Shown: positions 18,429-27,779, numbered from the stretch's first letter. The stretch is DNA of 64,000 nt from Aureliella sp046290675 (GCA_046290675.1 JBKAHA010000002.1:186001-250000), one strand, 5' to 3'. A program made the numbers and translations. Notes: a model not told the origin generated them from the sequence alone.

Positions 18429-19238
18429 ATGGAAATCGGATTTGCAGAGGTTCATGTTTGGACATTTGCATTGACCGCAACAGAGAGCGAGCTCGGAGAG
18501 CTCGAAGCCACCCTGGTGCCGGATGAGATCGTCCGGGCGGATCGTTTCTTGGGGCCCGAGTTGCGTACTCAGTTCATCGTCGCACGCGGGCGACTGCGTG
18601 AGATCTTGGCCGCCTATGCGGGAGTTCCAGCCGCTGAAGTACGCTTCGACTATGGCGATTGGGGTAAACCGCGATTGGCCGTCAAGAATGCCGACGAGAT
18701 GCGTTCCCAGGCAAAAACGCTGAGGAGTTTCCATTTCAACCTTAGCCATTCCGGCGGAGAAGCTGCAATTGCAGTCTCGCACCATCCGGTTGGCATTGAC
18801 TTAGAGATTGCTCATGCCAAAACGAACCACCGAGCCGTACGTTCTCAGATACTTTCCGAAACGGAGGAAGTTGCGTGGCAAAGTTTGAAGCCGACGAATC
18901 CTGATACCGAAACAATGCGGCTTTGGATATGCAAAGAGGCTTTCCTCAAAGCAACCGGGTTGGGCATAGCAGAAGGTCTGCGAAAAGTCGATTTTCCGCT
19001 GCCAGTGCCCACGGATCGATCGTTCTCTCCGGCAAGAATCGATGGCAGCTTGCAGCTCCATTTAGAAGAAGATTCGAGCTGTAGTCGCAATGCGTGGTTG
19101 GCACCAGAATCTTGGCGCCTAACCGTATTGAATTCCGGGCCGATTCGATACCTGGCGGTATGCCATGCTCGCTCCGAGTCGAACATATGGGTACGCGACG
19201 ATTGGCACAATATTCAGAAACAGCCAACGAGCGAGTAA
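18429..19238 (+). CDS. 4'-phosphopantetheinyl transferase superfamily protein (Sfp type)
   Basis: A 269-residue enzyme expected to move the phosphopantetheine arm of coenzyme A onto a carrier-protein serine. It shows the family motifs FNLSHSGGEAAIAV, PVGIDLEIA (magnesium-binding Asp and Glu) and LWICKEAFLKATGLGI (the W-x-x-KEA-x-x-K signature). An N-terminal pseudo-duplicate domain marks the long Sfp type rather than the short AcpS type. No polyketide, peptide or fatty-acid synthase gene lies in the window, so it may serve a distant cluster or act as the general housekeeping enzyme. It is divergent from the fructosamine-kinase gene, with 98 bases between. Confidence 0.9.
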   Translation: MEIGFAEVHVWTFALTATESELGELEATLVPDEIVRADRFLGPELRTQFIVARGRLREILAAYAGVPAAEVRFDYGDWGKPRLAVKNADEMRSQAKTLRSFHFNLSHSGGEAAIAVSHHPVGIDLEIAHAKTNHRAVRSQILSETEEVAWQSLKPTNPDTETMRLWICKEAFLKATGLGIAEGLRKVDFPLPVPTDRSFSPARIDGSLQLHLEEDSSCSRNAWLAPESWRLTVLNSGPIRYLAVCHARSESNIWVRDDWHNIQKQPTSE

Positions 19239-19412
19239 GAAGACCAAACTACCAGGGTTCAAATTCTGATTTGCTCGGCGGAAGTGAATTCGAAACTACT
19301 ACCGCCTTTCCTGCGCGGTTACACTGGAGTCTTCAGGTGATGTTGTGATAGCAGGGAGGAGCACTGTTGCGGGCTCCGAGATATTTTTCGAGACTCTGAA
19401 GGCTCCGGATTC

Positions 19413-20450
19413 TTGCGACAACTGCAAGTCAACGACGAAGACAAACTCGACTGTTCGACGAGGGTGATAACCCCTGAGAACATTGCGTTTGAGTATGCGC
19501 TCGCTGGACCTTTTCAACGGCTACCCGCCTTTCTCTTCGATATCGGCGTTCGTGTCGCGTTCTTCATTGCGATGGTGTTTGTTCTGAGTGCTGTTCTGCC
19601 CTTTTTGCCGTTTGGGTTTGCGCTCGTCAACATTGGGATCCTGATCGGCTTCTTCGTTCTGAGCTGGTTCTACGGAGTGTTCTTTGAATCACGGTTCAAT
19701 GGGCGGACACTCGGGAAAATGGTCTTCAAACTTCGGACTATCTCGATTGATGGCCGGCCAATCAATGCGAGTCAGGCTGCACTCCGAAACATTTTGCGGC
19801 TAGCAGATATGAACGTGTTGCTTTCGATGCAAATCTTCGGGAGTGAAGCTCCGCCCATGTTTTTGTTTCCGACAATGCTGGTCGGGTTTGTCACCATGAT
19901 GATGACTCGCCGAATGCAGCGAATCGGAGACATTGCCGCAGGGACAATGGTGGTTGCTGAGGGGCGAAGGACGACACCGTGGAATCTCCAGCCGGAGGAT
20001 CTTCGGGCGTTCGGTTTAGCAGAGTTGATTCCTCTGAACTATCAACCGTCTTCGAGTCTGGCGCAGACGATTGGACTCTATATGGAGAATCGCCGCAGGC
20101 TGAATCCGCTTCGGCGTAATGATGTCGCAAAGCACTTAGCATTTCCGCTTATCAAGCGATTTGGGCTTCTGCCTGACACGAGTCCCGATCTATTGCTTTG
20201 TGCACTTTACGTTCGCACGTTTATGCCGCAAGAGCAGCAAGCCGAGGGGCGAGAACGCATGCGAGTTTTACAGAGTCGGCGAAGCGGACCGTTACCAACT
20301 GTCGGGACAACTTTGAACCAGGCCCAAGTCGCGAAGCCAGTACTGCCAGCTGTGGGGGCTGCCGTTGTTGATTCTGCGCCCGCCGATGTAGTTCCTGGGA
20401 CGCTTTCGGAATCACCAAAAGAAAATCGGGACGAAACGCCATCGACATAG
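19413..20450 (+). CDS. RDD-family membrane protein
   Basis: A 345-residue protein with an N-terminal RDD domain: ALAGPFQRLPAFLFDIGVR, two helices between about 48 and 92, then GRTLGKMVFKLRTISIDG and AALRNILRLAD. The conserved Arg/Asp positions that name the family are present. The C-terminal half (about 190-345) is soluble, with a Pro/Ala-rich end. RDD proteins are integral membrane proteins; some act as Na+ or Li+/H+ antiporters, but most are unassigned. It starts a plus-strand run that continues with SpoIIM 32 bases later. The start is uncertain: a TTG at 19413 has GAAGG about ten bases upstream; a GTG at 19464 is an alternative with no spaced ribosome-binding site. Confidence 0.85.
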   Translation: MRQLQVNDEDKLDCSTRVITPENIAFEYALAGPFQRLPAFLFDIGVRVAFFIAMVFVLSAVLPFLPFGFALVNIGILIGFFVLSWFYGVFFESRFNGRTLGKMVFKLRTISIDGRPINASQAALRNILRLADMNVLLSMQIFGSEAPPMFLFPTMLVGFVTMMMTRRMQRIGDIAAGTMVVAEGRRTTPWNLQPEDLRAFGLAELIPLNYQPSSSLAQTIGLYMENRRRLNPLRRNDVAKHLAFPLIKRFGLLPDTSPDLLLCALYVRTFMPQEQQAEGRERMRVLQSRRSGPLPTVGTTLNQAQVAKPVLPAVGAAVVDSAPADVVPGTLSESPKENRDETPST

Positions 20451-20482
20451 TGTTGGTGCAGTAGGACTAGCTTAGACAGACT

Positions 20483-21469
20483 ATGGCAAACCCAGCGGAA
20501 ACTTTGACGAAGCGTCGAGCTGATTGGAAACTTCTTGAAGAGATGATCAAGAAGGTTTCGGCGCGCAGCTTACGAGGTATGGCCGGACCCGATGTGGCTC
20601 GGTTGAGCGAGTTGTACCGCGCCGCGTGCGCAGATCTGTCCATGGCTGACCAATACCAGCTTACCCCAGAGACCGTCTCCTATCTGCACACTTTGGTTGG
20701 CAAGGCGCACAACACTATTTACCGCTCGAGGCGTTTCCAATATCAGCAATGGTGGAACACGATTGTACGTGACGCCCCACAGCAAATTTTCCGGGATCCA
20801 TGCGTTCATGTCTGCGGGCTTCTGTTCTTTGGGGTTTTCGCGCTCTCGACCTTCTTGGCCTATCACGAAAATCGTTTTCCGGGATTTGCCGAGACCATCA
20901 TCGGTACGCAGCAGATGACGGACATGAGCGAAACTTTTTCTGAGATCGAATTTGGGCGAGACCTTGCGACCAACGTCAGCATGGTGGCCTTTTATATTCA
21001 GCACAACACTGGGATTGGTCTTCAGTGTTTTGCGACGGGACCCCTAATCATTCCAGGGCTCTACACGACGGCTTACAACGCCTGTTTCTTGGGCGCTTGT
21101 TTCGGTTACATGGCACGCAATGGTACCGAAGGTGGTGGGAATTTCCTCGAGTTTGTGACAGCGCATGGTGCATTTGAACTGACGGCGATCGCACTGGCAG
21201 CGGCAGCCGGGCTAAGAATTGGCATCGCAATGCTGGTAACTGCAGGCCTTCGCCGGTTTGATTCGATACGTCTCAATGCGATGAAGGCTATCCCTGTAAT
21301 GACTGCTTCCGGGGTGTTGTTCTTCCTGGCCGCCCTAACGGAAGGTCTCTTGTCACCGACAGGGTTACCGTACGCAGTGAAAGCTCTCTTCGGCGTTTTT
21401 TCAAGTGTCTTGCTGATGTTCTACTTTGTTGTACTCGGCTATCCCTCGGAGGATTCCGATGCAGCTTGA
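20483..21469 (+). CDS. Stage II sporulation protein M (SpoIIM) family membrane protein
   Basis: A 328-residue protein with the SpoIIM-like plan. A soluble N-terminal helical part contains RRADWKLLEEMIKK and LSELYRAACADLSMA, then about five membrane segments begin near residue 112. Diagnostic pieces are HNTGIGLQCFATGPLIIPGL and FVTAHGAFELTAIALAAAAGL, the conserved H-N and H-x-x-x-E region. In Bacillus SpoIIM works in peptidoglycan remodelling during engulfment, but this family is widespread in non-sporulating bacteria next to MoxR and DUF58 genes. That is its setting here: RDD upstream, a polytopic membrane gene overlapping its 3' end by 11 bases, and MoxR/DUF58 further on. A role in the envelope is an inference. 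Confidence 0.9.
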   Translation: MANPAETLTKRRADWKLLEEMIKKVSARSLRGMAGPDVARLSELYRAACADLSMADQYQLTPETVSYLHTLVGKAHNTIYRSRRFQYQQWWNTIVRDAPQQIFRDPCVHVCGLLFFGVFALSTFLAYHENRFPGFAETIIGTQQMTDMSETFSEIEFGRDLATNVSMVAFYIQHNTGIGLQCFATGPLIIPGLYTTAYNACFLGACFGYMARNGTEGGGNFLEFVTAHGAFELTAIALAAAAGLRIGIAMLVTAGLRRFDSIRLNAMKAIPVMTASGVLFFLAALTEGLLSPTGLPYAVKALFGVFSSVLLMFYFVVLGYPSEDSDAA

Positions 21470-22430
21470 TCGAACTGAAATTGTGATTCGGCAGAGAACG
21501 GTATTGGAGCTGCTGGACCTGAGTCTGCTAGTGTTGAAGCGGCATTTTCGCATGATCGCTTTTTGCGGAGCCATCTTTGGATTGCCGCTCATGGTTGCGA
21601 ACATTGCACTGACATACTGGATGCTTGGCGAAGACGCCTATCTTGCGGCCGAGCATCTCGACAATCCCGAACTAGCGATGAACGTGCGTCACTTAGTGCA
21701 CGTTGTTCTTTTGGCCGTATTCCAGTTTCCACTGGTTTCATTGCCTATCACGTTGTTTTTGGGCAACCAGATTTTTTACTCTCCGATTGGGCCAAAAAGG
21801 ATTTTTCAGTCGTTAAAACCGATTCTGTGGCCCATGTTTTTGACGCTGGGAATTCTGCGATTCGGCCTACTATGCTTGGGGGCTGAATTGCTGGTTGATC
21901 GCGGACTTGTTTGGACGGCGATGGAGGGGTGGTGCTTCGTACTTGTTCCTTTTGCCGTCTTCTTTCGCCGAGCAGGTTGGCCCTTCGCACCTGAAATTAT
22001 CTCACTTGAGCTTTGTCCGCTAAGGAAGAAAACCAAGGCAGATATTTCATACTGGGATCGCTTGCGTGGATTGCATCGTGTCTTCGTTGCTGACCATATC
22101 GTGAGATGGTGCGGCGCGTCGTTATTCGGCGCGTTGCTTACTTGCATGATCGTCGCCCTAGCCTTGTTCTTGAAAGGGGTCACACGCGGGCAATGGGAGT
22201 GGACGCCTGAATTTAGTCAGTTTGTTTTGCCAGTCGCCCTGTGGATTGTTGGGCTCTACATTGCTGTGTTTCGGTTCCTCTCTTACTTGGACAGTCGCAT
22301 TCGTCTTGAGGGTTGGGAAATTGAGCTACGGCTCAAAGCAGAGGCGACACGCATGGATCGGTCGGTAGCGACGGGCTCCAGGCAGACCGAATCAAATCAA
22401 GATTCGGAGGAGGCGGTTACGTCAGCATGA
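21459..22430 (+). CDS. Polytopic membrane protein of the RDD-SpoIIM-MoxR cluster
   Basis: A 323-residue protein I cannot assign by name. It has about six hydrophobic segments (near residues 29-50, 79-104, 116-143, 151-170, 215-236, 253-272). A cytoplasmic C-terminus begins with FRFLSYLDSRIRLEGWE. That Y-x-D-x-R-I-R-x-E-G-W/F signature recurs at the end of membrane proteins sitting beside DUF4129 genes in many bacteria. The ATG has GGAGG six bases upstream and lies inside the end of the SpoIIM gene. The stop overlaps the next start in ATGA, so translation is coupled on both sides. It probably works as a subunit with the neighbouring SpoIIM and DUF4129 proteins. Confidence 0.75.
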   Translation: MQLDRTEIVIRQRTVLELLDLSLLVLKRHFRMIAFCGAIFGLPLMVANIALTYWMLGEDAYLAAEHLDNPELAMNVRHLVHVVLLAVFQFPLVSLPITLFLGNQIFYSPIGPKRIFQSLKPILWPMFLTLGILRFGLLCLGAELLVDRGLVWTAMEGWCFVLVPFAVFFRRAGWPFAPEIISLELCPLRKKTKADISYWDRLRGLHRVFVADHIVRWCGASLFGALLTCMIVALALFLKGVTRGQWEWTPEFSQFVLPVALWIVGLYIAVFRFLSYLDSRIRLEGWEIELRLKAEATRMDRSVATGSRQTESNQDSEEAVTSA

Positions 22431-23398
22431 TGTCGATCTTTCCTCACAGTCAATCTGCAAAACCGTTGAGACCAGCTGTACCCCGAGCAGTTCAGAATGG
22501 GTGCGACCTTCTGCTTGGCTGCCTTAGTTTTTGGCGCCAGCGGTGTGCAATGCTCGCAGTATTGCTTCCAGTGGTGACGGCGAATGTGCAATCCCTCGCA
22601 AAAGATGTGGATCCAGATAAAGCGATGCGCGCCGTTGGTTCAACGAGTTGGTATGACCGTTCGAATGATGGATTTGCGAGGCCCGAGCCAGCAGAGTTCT
22701 CGGACAATTCGATCCGCGTTGAGGGAAGACGAGCCGTCGATAAGCCAGAAGGTAGCTGGGGGCGATACTTCGACAATCTCTTCAATGGAGGTCAGCAGGG
22801 AACCGGCGGCGGAAGGATGGGCCCAGGTATTTCGGGGGACTTCTTTTCGACGATTGTCGTATCGATGTTGGTTATCGTACTCCTCGCGATCATCGGAACA
22901 CTGATCTACTTTTCGTTTCGGGATTACATTCCACAGAGATCCAAGAAGCCAACCGTGAGGACGAGCGTCAAAATCGATCCCGCCAAAATTGCCGATCTGC
23001 CATTTCAGGTAGAGCAGGCTGTTAAGGAAAACCCTCTCGAGGAAGCAAGGGTCCTGATGGAAGCAGGACGGTTTCGGGAGGCCTCCATCCTCTTGTATAT
23101 CTACCAGCTACTTGCCTTAGATCAGACTCGAAAAATTCGATTGCAGCGCGGCAAAACGAATCGAAGATACCTAAATGAATTGCAAAAAACACCCGCTCTA
23201 AAGTTGATCGTCGAAGTTACCGTTGGCGTTTTCGAAGATGTCTTCTTCGGAGACCACGACCTTTCCAAAGATCGATTTATCGGGGTTTGGGGGCAGCTCG
23301 ATGAGTTTCATCGTCTTTTGGGAAGCGAAGGCAGCGTTCCTCCGGATCTTGCCAAGTTGCAGGAATCGGGTCTCGCGCAAGGAGTTCAATCAACATGA
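22427..23398 (+). CDS. DUF4129 domain membrane protein
   Basis: A 323-residue protein with an N-terminal hydrophobic segment (about 38-52). A long extracytoplasmic, Gly-rich stretch follows, then one membrane helix (about 141-164, FSTIVVSMLVIVLLAIIGTL). The cytoplasmic DUF4129 domain has EARVLMEAGRFREASILLYI and GKTNRRYLNEL, whose kTN-x-x-YL-x-EL motif is the family hallmark. DUF4129 regions commonly accompany transglutaminase, MoxR and DUF58 proteins; molecular role unknown. It overlaps the preceding gene by four bases and the following DUF4350 gene by four bases, so the three form one translationally coupled unit. Confidence 0.82.
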   Translation: MMSIFPHSQSAKPLRPAVPRAVQNGCDLLLGCLSFWRQRCAMLAVLLPVVTANVQSLAKDVDPDKAMRAVGSTSWYDRSNDGFARPEPAEFSDNSIRVEGRRAVDKPEGSWGRYFDNLFNGGQQGTGGGRMGPGISGDFFSTIVVSMLVIVLLAIIGTLIYFSFRDYIPQRSKKPTVRTSVKIDPAKIADLPFQVEQAVKENPLEEARVLMEAGRFREASILLYIYQLLALDQTRKIRLQRGKTNRRYLNELQKTPALKLIVEVTVGVFEDVFFGDHDLSKDRFIGVWGQLDEFHRLLGSEGSVPPDLAKLQESGLAQGVQST

Positions 23399-24912
23399 AC
23401 TGTCTGCGACAACGCTGGCAACGACGTGACTTATGCGGATCGGCGACCTCGAATGAATTGTTATCGATTCGGCGCTTTGTCATGTGGGTTTTCTGTGCGC
23501 TTTGCTGCAATGTCGCGGGCTGTAGTAGTTGGTTGCCGGAGCCGGAAGAGTTTGGAGTGGTCAAAGGCGTTGATGCGGCACGAAGCCCCAATGGCCTCGC
23601 GGTGCATCGAGAGCTATGGCGAACTGCAGGGGCAAAGGTTCTGACGCCGCAGCGATTGTCGCCCCGACTAGATGACATGGATGTCCTCGTATTCGTAGGC
23701 GCGAACTATTCTCCTCCAGGACGACTGGCGCGGCTCTGGGTAGATGAATGGTTGGCCGCTGAACCCGGACGATCAGTGATTTATTTTGGGAGAGACTTCA
23801 ACGCGAGTACGTACTATCGAGAGGAAACGCTGCCGCTTCTTCAGGGGGAAGAGCGAAGGTTTGGGAGGATTGAGCTCGCCGAGAGGCAAGCAGAAGATTT
23901 GAGTCTACGTGTAGAGGCGATGAGCCAAGGTACATTCTGTGACTGGTTTTTCCTTGACCTCGCCCCTGATCGGAAGGACTACCCCGCAAGTCGTCTTTCC
24001 GGTCCATGGTCGGCGGACCTAAGCGGACTGGACGGAAGCTGGCCAGTTGGGATTACACTCCGCGAGCCCGCTCCGGGCTGGCAAGACGATAAGCCCGCGT
24101 GGCTGACGAAGCCAGGTGCGGCCTCCGGAAAGAGCGCCCCCGAAGCATTGCCTCCATTGCTTGAAGAAAGCGTGACGCAGCAAAGTGTTTGGACTGAAGG
24201 GGAGTATGCCACCGCTGATGATTGGGACGAAGCATTTCAGGATCTTCCCGACTCGCGCGTGTTACTCTCGACCGATGACGGACGCCCACTAGTATTTGAA
24301 CTGACCCACGATGGGTGGGCACGCAACAGTAAGATATTGATCGTCGCGAACGGGGCTCCGATATTGAACGCGTCGCTTATCCAACCACTGCACCGCGCCG
24401 TCGGAACTCGTCTGGTTGAACATTGCCAACCGGCATCGAGAGTCGGTTTGCTGAGCTATGATAGTAACGGGATCACGATCTCTTCCTTCGCTGAACAAGA
24501 AACGGCAGCAGCAGGACTCGAAGTGTTAACGGTATGGCCGCTGAGTGCAGTGACGATGCCAGCTGCGTTTCTTGGGATTGTCGTCTGTGCTAGTTTGATT
24601 CCCATTCTTGGGCGAGCCCAAAGGCTGCGCCCACGCAGTGTCACGGATTTCGGACTGCATATCGATGCTCTGGGGAAGATGTTTCGCGATTCGCAAGATG
24701 ACGGCTATGCCAAGCGGATGATCCGAGATTATTTTCGGAAGGTGAAAAGTGAAGTGCCGCCTGGTTGGTGTCAGATTGACGAAACAGCGAAAGCACCGTC
24801 CGTCATGAGATACGAACAGCCTCCTGCATCTAGCGGTTCGGCAACAAAACCAGAGTCGCCTCCGCCAGTATCAACAACGTCAGCTGTTGTCGATCCACCC
24901 AAAGTTGAGTGA
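23395..24912 (+). CDS. DUF4350-type lipoprotein
   Basis: A 505-residue protein. A hydrophobic segment ends in the lipobox VAGC (about residues 40-43), so the mature protein is probably lipid-anchored and extracytoplasmic. The N-terminal part matches the DUF4350 pattern: SPNGLAVHRELWRTAGAKVL, LSPRLDDMDVLVFVG and a Rossmann-like region with RSVIYFGRDF. DUF4350 resembles GATase-like folds without catalysis. A membrane segment near 385-405 (VTMPAAFLGIVVCASLIPIL) is followed by a cytoplasmic tail rich in Pro/Ser/Thr. The start overlaps the DUF4129 gene in ATGA. It precedes moxR by 139 bases. In related clusters this position is held by a DUF4350 protein whose tail faces MoxR; that interaction is inferred. 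Confidence 0.75.
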   Translation: MNCLRQRWQRRDLCGSATSNELLSIRRFVMWVFCALCCNVAGCSSWLPEPEEFGVVKGVDAARSPNGLAVHRELWRTAGAKVLTPQRLSPRLDDMDVLVFVGANYSPPGRLARLWVDEWLAAEPGRSVIYFGRDFNASTYYREETLPLLQGEERRFGRIELAERQAEDLSLRVEAMSQGTFCDWFFLDLAPDRKDYPASRLSGPWSADLSGLDGSWPVGITLREPAPGWQDDKPAWLTKPGAASGKSAPEALPPLLEESVTQQSVWTEGEYATADDWDEAFQDLPDSRVLLSTDDGRPLVFELTHDGWARNSKILIVANGAPILNASLIQPLHRAVGTRLVEHCQPASRVGLLSYDSNGITISSFAEQETAAAGLEVLTVWPLSAVTMPAAFLGIVVCASLIPILGRAQRLRPRSVTDFGLHIDALGKMFRDSQDDGYAKRMIRDYFRKVKSEVPPGWCQIDETAKAPSVMRYEQPPASSGSATKPESPPPVSTTSAVVDPPKVE

Positions 24913-25051
24913 CCGGATTAGATTCCGACTGCCTGCTCGGAAAGCGTGGTGGTACGGAACCCGGGCGCCTTTTAGTAAACTGTGAAGTAAGCCTCCAAGT
25001 GTGCAGCTTCATGAATTTAAATACCGCTTTCATCATTGGTAATGAAGAAAT

Positions 25052-26014
25052 ATGCGTTCTACCAGGGAACTGTTTGAGGCGATTTCAAACGAACTTAAAA
25101 AGCTCTTTGTCGGCCAAGAGGAACTTGTACTGGCGACTCAAGTTGCTCTCTTTTCCGGTGGGCACGTTTTGATTGAGAGTCTGCCAGGAATGGGGAAGAC
25201 GCTGTTTGTGCGAACGCTCAGCAAGATACTTGGCTGTCAGTTCGGACGCATCCAGTTCACAGCAGATTTAATGCCTTCCGACATTACGGGAGCGCCGATT
25301 TTGGATGTTCAAAGTCAAGAGTTTCGTTTCCGACCTGGCCCCGTATTCACTCAGCTACTCTTGGCCGACGAAATAAACCGGTCGCCAGCGAAAACTCATG
25401 CGGCACTACTCGAGATCATGCAAGAGTATCGCGTTACGGTGGACGGCACGAGCCATGAACTCGAGCGTCCATTCCTTGTGCTGGCAACGCAGAATCCAAT
25501 TGAGAGCGAGGGAACTTATAATCTGCCCGAAGCTCAGCTGGATCGATTCATGTTCAAAGTGCTGGTGGATTATCCCGGCGAGCAAGAAGAAGAGCAAATT
25601 CTGACGCTCCACAGCCAGCAGGTCGATCTTAATGATCGGCTTGAGAAAGAGGTGAATTCAATCACGACTGCTGAGGAGATCATGCAGGTCGTTGAAGCGA
25701 ATGCCAATGTTCGAATCGAGCCACAGCTTGTGACCTATATCAATCAATTGGTTCGACAGACTAGGAGTTGGCCGAGCTTTCACCTGGGGGCTTCGCCGCG
25801 AGCGGGGTTAGCGCTGATGCAAGGTGCTCGCACACTGGCAGCATTTCGGGGCCGTGACTACGCGACTCCGGATGATGTGGTTGATATTGCGTTGCCTGCA
25901 CTTCGGCATCGCGTGATTATGACCGCAGAGGCAGAAGTGGAAGGCATGACGGTTGACGGTGAGCTCGAGCAGTTGCTCAAGAGTATTGAAGTACCGAAAG
26001 GTGCCACCGTTTAG
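25052..26014 (+). CDS. MoxR-family AAA+ ATPase
   Basis: A 320-residue AAA+ protein of the MoxR group. Seen in order are the P-loop region HVLIESLPGMGKT (Lys49-Thr50), Walker B QLLLADEINRSPAKTHAALL, sensor 1 LVLATQNPIESEGTYNLPEA, the Arg-bearing AQLDRFMFKV, and the C-terminal lid SPRAGLALMQGARTLAAFRGR. MoxR ATPases remodel or activate partner proteins, often metal-dependent or vWA-domain ones. The first Gly usual in MoxR P-loops (LxGxPG) is Ser43 here; the rest is intact, so activity is still expected. DUF58, the standard genetic partner, follows 150 bases later on the same strand. The ATG lacks a strong Shine-Dalgarno sequence. Confidence 0.93.
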   Translation: MRSTRELFEAISNELKKLFVGQEELVLATQVALFSGGHVLIESLPGMGKTLFVRTLSKILGCQFGRIQFTADLMPSDITGAPILDVQSQEFRFRPGPVFTQLLLADEINRSPAKTHAALLEIMQEYRVTVDGTSHELERPFLVLATQNPIESEGTYNLPEAQLDRFMFKVLVDYPGEQEEEQILTLHSQQVDLNDRLEKEVNSITTAEEIMQVVEANANVRIEPQLVTYINQLVRQTRSWPSFHLGASPRAGLALMQGARTLAAFRGRDYATPDDVVDIALPALRHRVIMTAEAEVEGMTVDGELEQLLKSIEVPKGATV

Positions 26015-26164
26015 TGGGCGTCTAGCCCATGGTTCTGAGTCGAATGCGGTCAGCGGTTGGTTCCAGTTTGCTTGGATCTAGCTTTAGTTTGGTAGTGAGC
26101 GGGACGGCGTTTGCAGCATGGGCCCTTTGACTTGGCCGGCTAAACGGCTTTTTGAGGAAAGAGT

Positions 26165-27589
26165 ATGAACGACGCTGAACAGGCGATTCAATCCCTGCAA
26201 GAGTGGGGCGTGACGTCGTGGGCGATCTTGCTCATCTTTCTCGTTCCCCTCGTTCTGCTCATGCTCCTGTTTCGGGTGTTCCCGACACGGACCGCGTGCC
26301 TCGGTGCGGCCGCTGTTTTTCTTCTTGCATTGCCGATTCCAATCGTTGGTGGCGACTATTGGTTAGTACCTGCTGTGGTCGCAGTGCTGATTACCATCGT
26401 CTCTAGTCTGGACTTGCTAAGTCTGCCACGCATTCGGAATGTGGAAGCCCAGCGATCTATGCAGCGAGTTGCGTCATTAGGTACGCCACACCCGATTGAG
26501 TTGTCTATCGAGAACGGAAGTTCACGCCCCTTGCAGTTGCTCATTGCCGATGATGCGTCGGATGGATTGCAAGTCGAACCGAATAGCCATCGGCTCCGTG
26601 TTGCACCACACCAACGCGCGACGGTGAGCCACACGGTAACGGCTACACGTCGCGGTGCCTTCGCGCTGGATACGATATACATTCAAGCTTTGAGCTTACT
26701 GCGGTTCTGGAGGCAAGAGCATCGATTGCCGTGCGAGAATGATCTACACGTTTATCCCGACATTAAGCAGATAGCAAAGTACGCGTTGCTCGCCAGAACA
26801 AATCGCTTGAGCCAGATTGGTGTTCGACGCACGCGGAAAATTGGCCAAGACAACGAATTCGAAAGACTCCGGGACTACACCCAAGACGACAATTACAAAC
26901 ACATTGACTGGCGAACGACGGCCCGCCGTCAGAAGCTAACGGTGAAGCAGTTTCAAACCGATCAAAGTCAACGAGTCATCTTCCTCCTGGACTGTGGCCG
27001 TATGATGACGAACGAATACGAACGGTTGAGTCTTCTCGACTATGCACTCAATTCGATCCTGATGCTCGGCTATGTGGCTCTCGACCAAGGAGACTCGGTC
27101 GGGATGTTGTCCTTCTCAGATGAAGTCCATACCTATGTTCCGCCAGCTGGTGGGCGGCGTCAGATGAACCGATTGTTGCACGCAGGATTCAATGAGTTTC
27201 CTCGAATGGTGCAGTCACGTTTCGATAAGGCATTCCTTTACCTGTCGCAGCACTGTCGGAAGCGGTCGCTAGTGGTCCTCGTGACGAACGTGATTGACCA
27301 GGTGAACGCCGAGCAAATTCAGAGTTACGTTCGCAATCTTGGCAAAGGCCATTTACCACTGCTCGTGCTTCTGCGCGACCATCGGATCTTTGAGTTCGCG
27401 GACAATCCAGCAGAAGATCCGGAAGTGATGTATCGAAGCGCTGCCGCGAGCCAACTCTTATTGTGGCGCAATCAAGTGCTCACACGAATGAAGGCTGATG
27501 GCGCTCTGTCTCTCGATGTATTCCCAGAGGCAATGACTAGCCCACTGGTGAACAGCTACTTGGAAGTCAAAGCACGTCACTTGCTTTAG
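26165..27589 (+). CDS. DUF58 domain protein, MoxR partner
   Basis: A 474-residue protein with two or three membrane helices near the N-terminus (about 17-80). An Ig-like extracytoplasmic or linker region follows, then the DUF58 core: NEFERLRDYTQDDNYKHIDW, TTARRQKLTVKQF and a von Willebrand A-like domain starting VIFLLDCGRMM. The MIDAS position reads D-x-G-x-M rather than D-x-S-x-S, so metal binding is doubtful. DUF58 proteins pair with MoxR across bacteria and are thought to be remodelled by it in envelope stress or assembly. GAGGAAAGAG precedes the ATG. It ends the plus-strand cluster and converges on rplL. Confidence 0.92.
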   Translation: MNDAEQAIQSLQEWGVTSWAILLIFLVPLVLLMLLFRVFPTRTACLGAAAVFLLALPIPIVGGDYWLVPAVVAVLITIVSSLDLLSLPRIRNVEAQRSMQRVASLGTPHPIELSIENGSSRPLQLLIADDASDGLQVEPNSHRLRVAPHQRATVSHTVTATRRGAFALDTIYIQALSLLRFWRQEHRLPCENDLHVYPDIKQIAKYALLARTNRLSQIGVRRTRKIGQDNEFERLRDYTQDDNYKHIDWRTTARRQKLTVKQFQTDQSQRVIFLLDCGRMMTNEYERLSLLDYALNSILMLGYVALDQGDSVGMLSFSDEVHTYVPPAGGRRQMNRLLHAGFNEFPRMVQSRFDKAFLYLSQHCRKRSLVVLVTNVIDQVNAEQIQSYVRNLGKGHLPLLVLLRDHRIFEFADNPAEDPEVMYRSAAASQLLLWRNQVLTRMKADGALSLDVFPEAMTSPLVNSYLEVKARHLL

Positions 27590-27712
27590 AATCGGCACTA
27601 GGCCACTGGGCAATTGTGCTACGTTCAAAACGGCTGAAGCAACGGACAGCTGGGACGTCGAATATCTGGTCGAGCCCTGCACTCAATTGATCGCAGTGGA
27701 TTCCGATAGCTC

Positions 27713-27750
27713 AAAAAAAAGCCGTGTACAGCATTGCTGCACACGGCTTT
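27713..27750 (-). terminator. Rho-independent terminator after rplL
   Basis: A GC-rich hairpin (27721-27727 pairing with 27741-27747, plus an inner 4-bp stem) is followed on the minus strand by eight T residues. It lies 30 bases past the rplL stop, between convergent genes, so it ends the ribosomal-protein transcript. Read on the plus strand the T tract is only three bases, so it favours the minus strand. Confidence 0.9.
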
Positions 27751-27779
27751 GTGGTGTGGATCGGCGAGGGCGTATCGAA

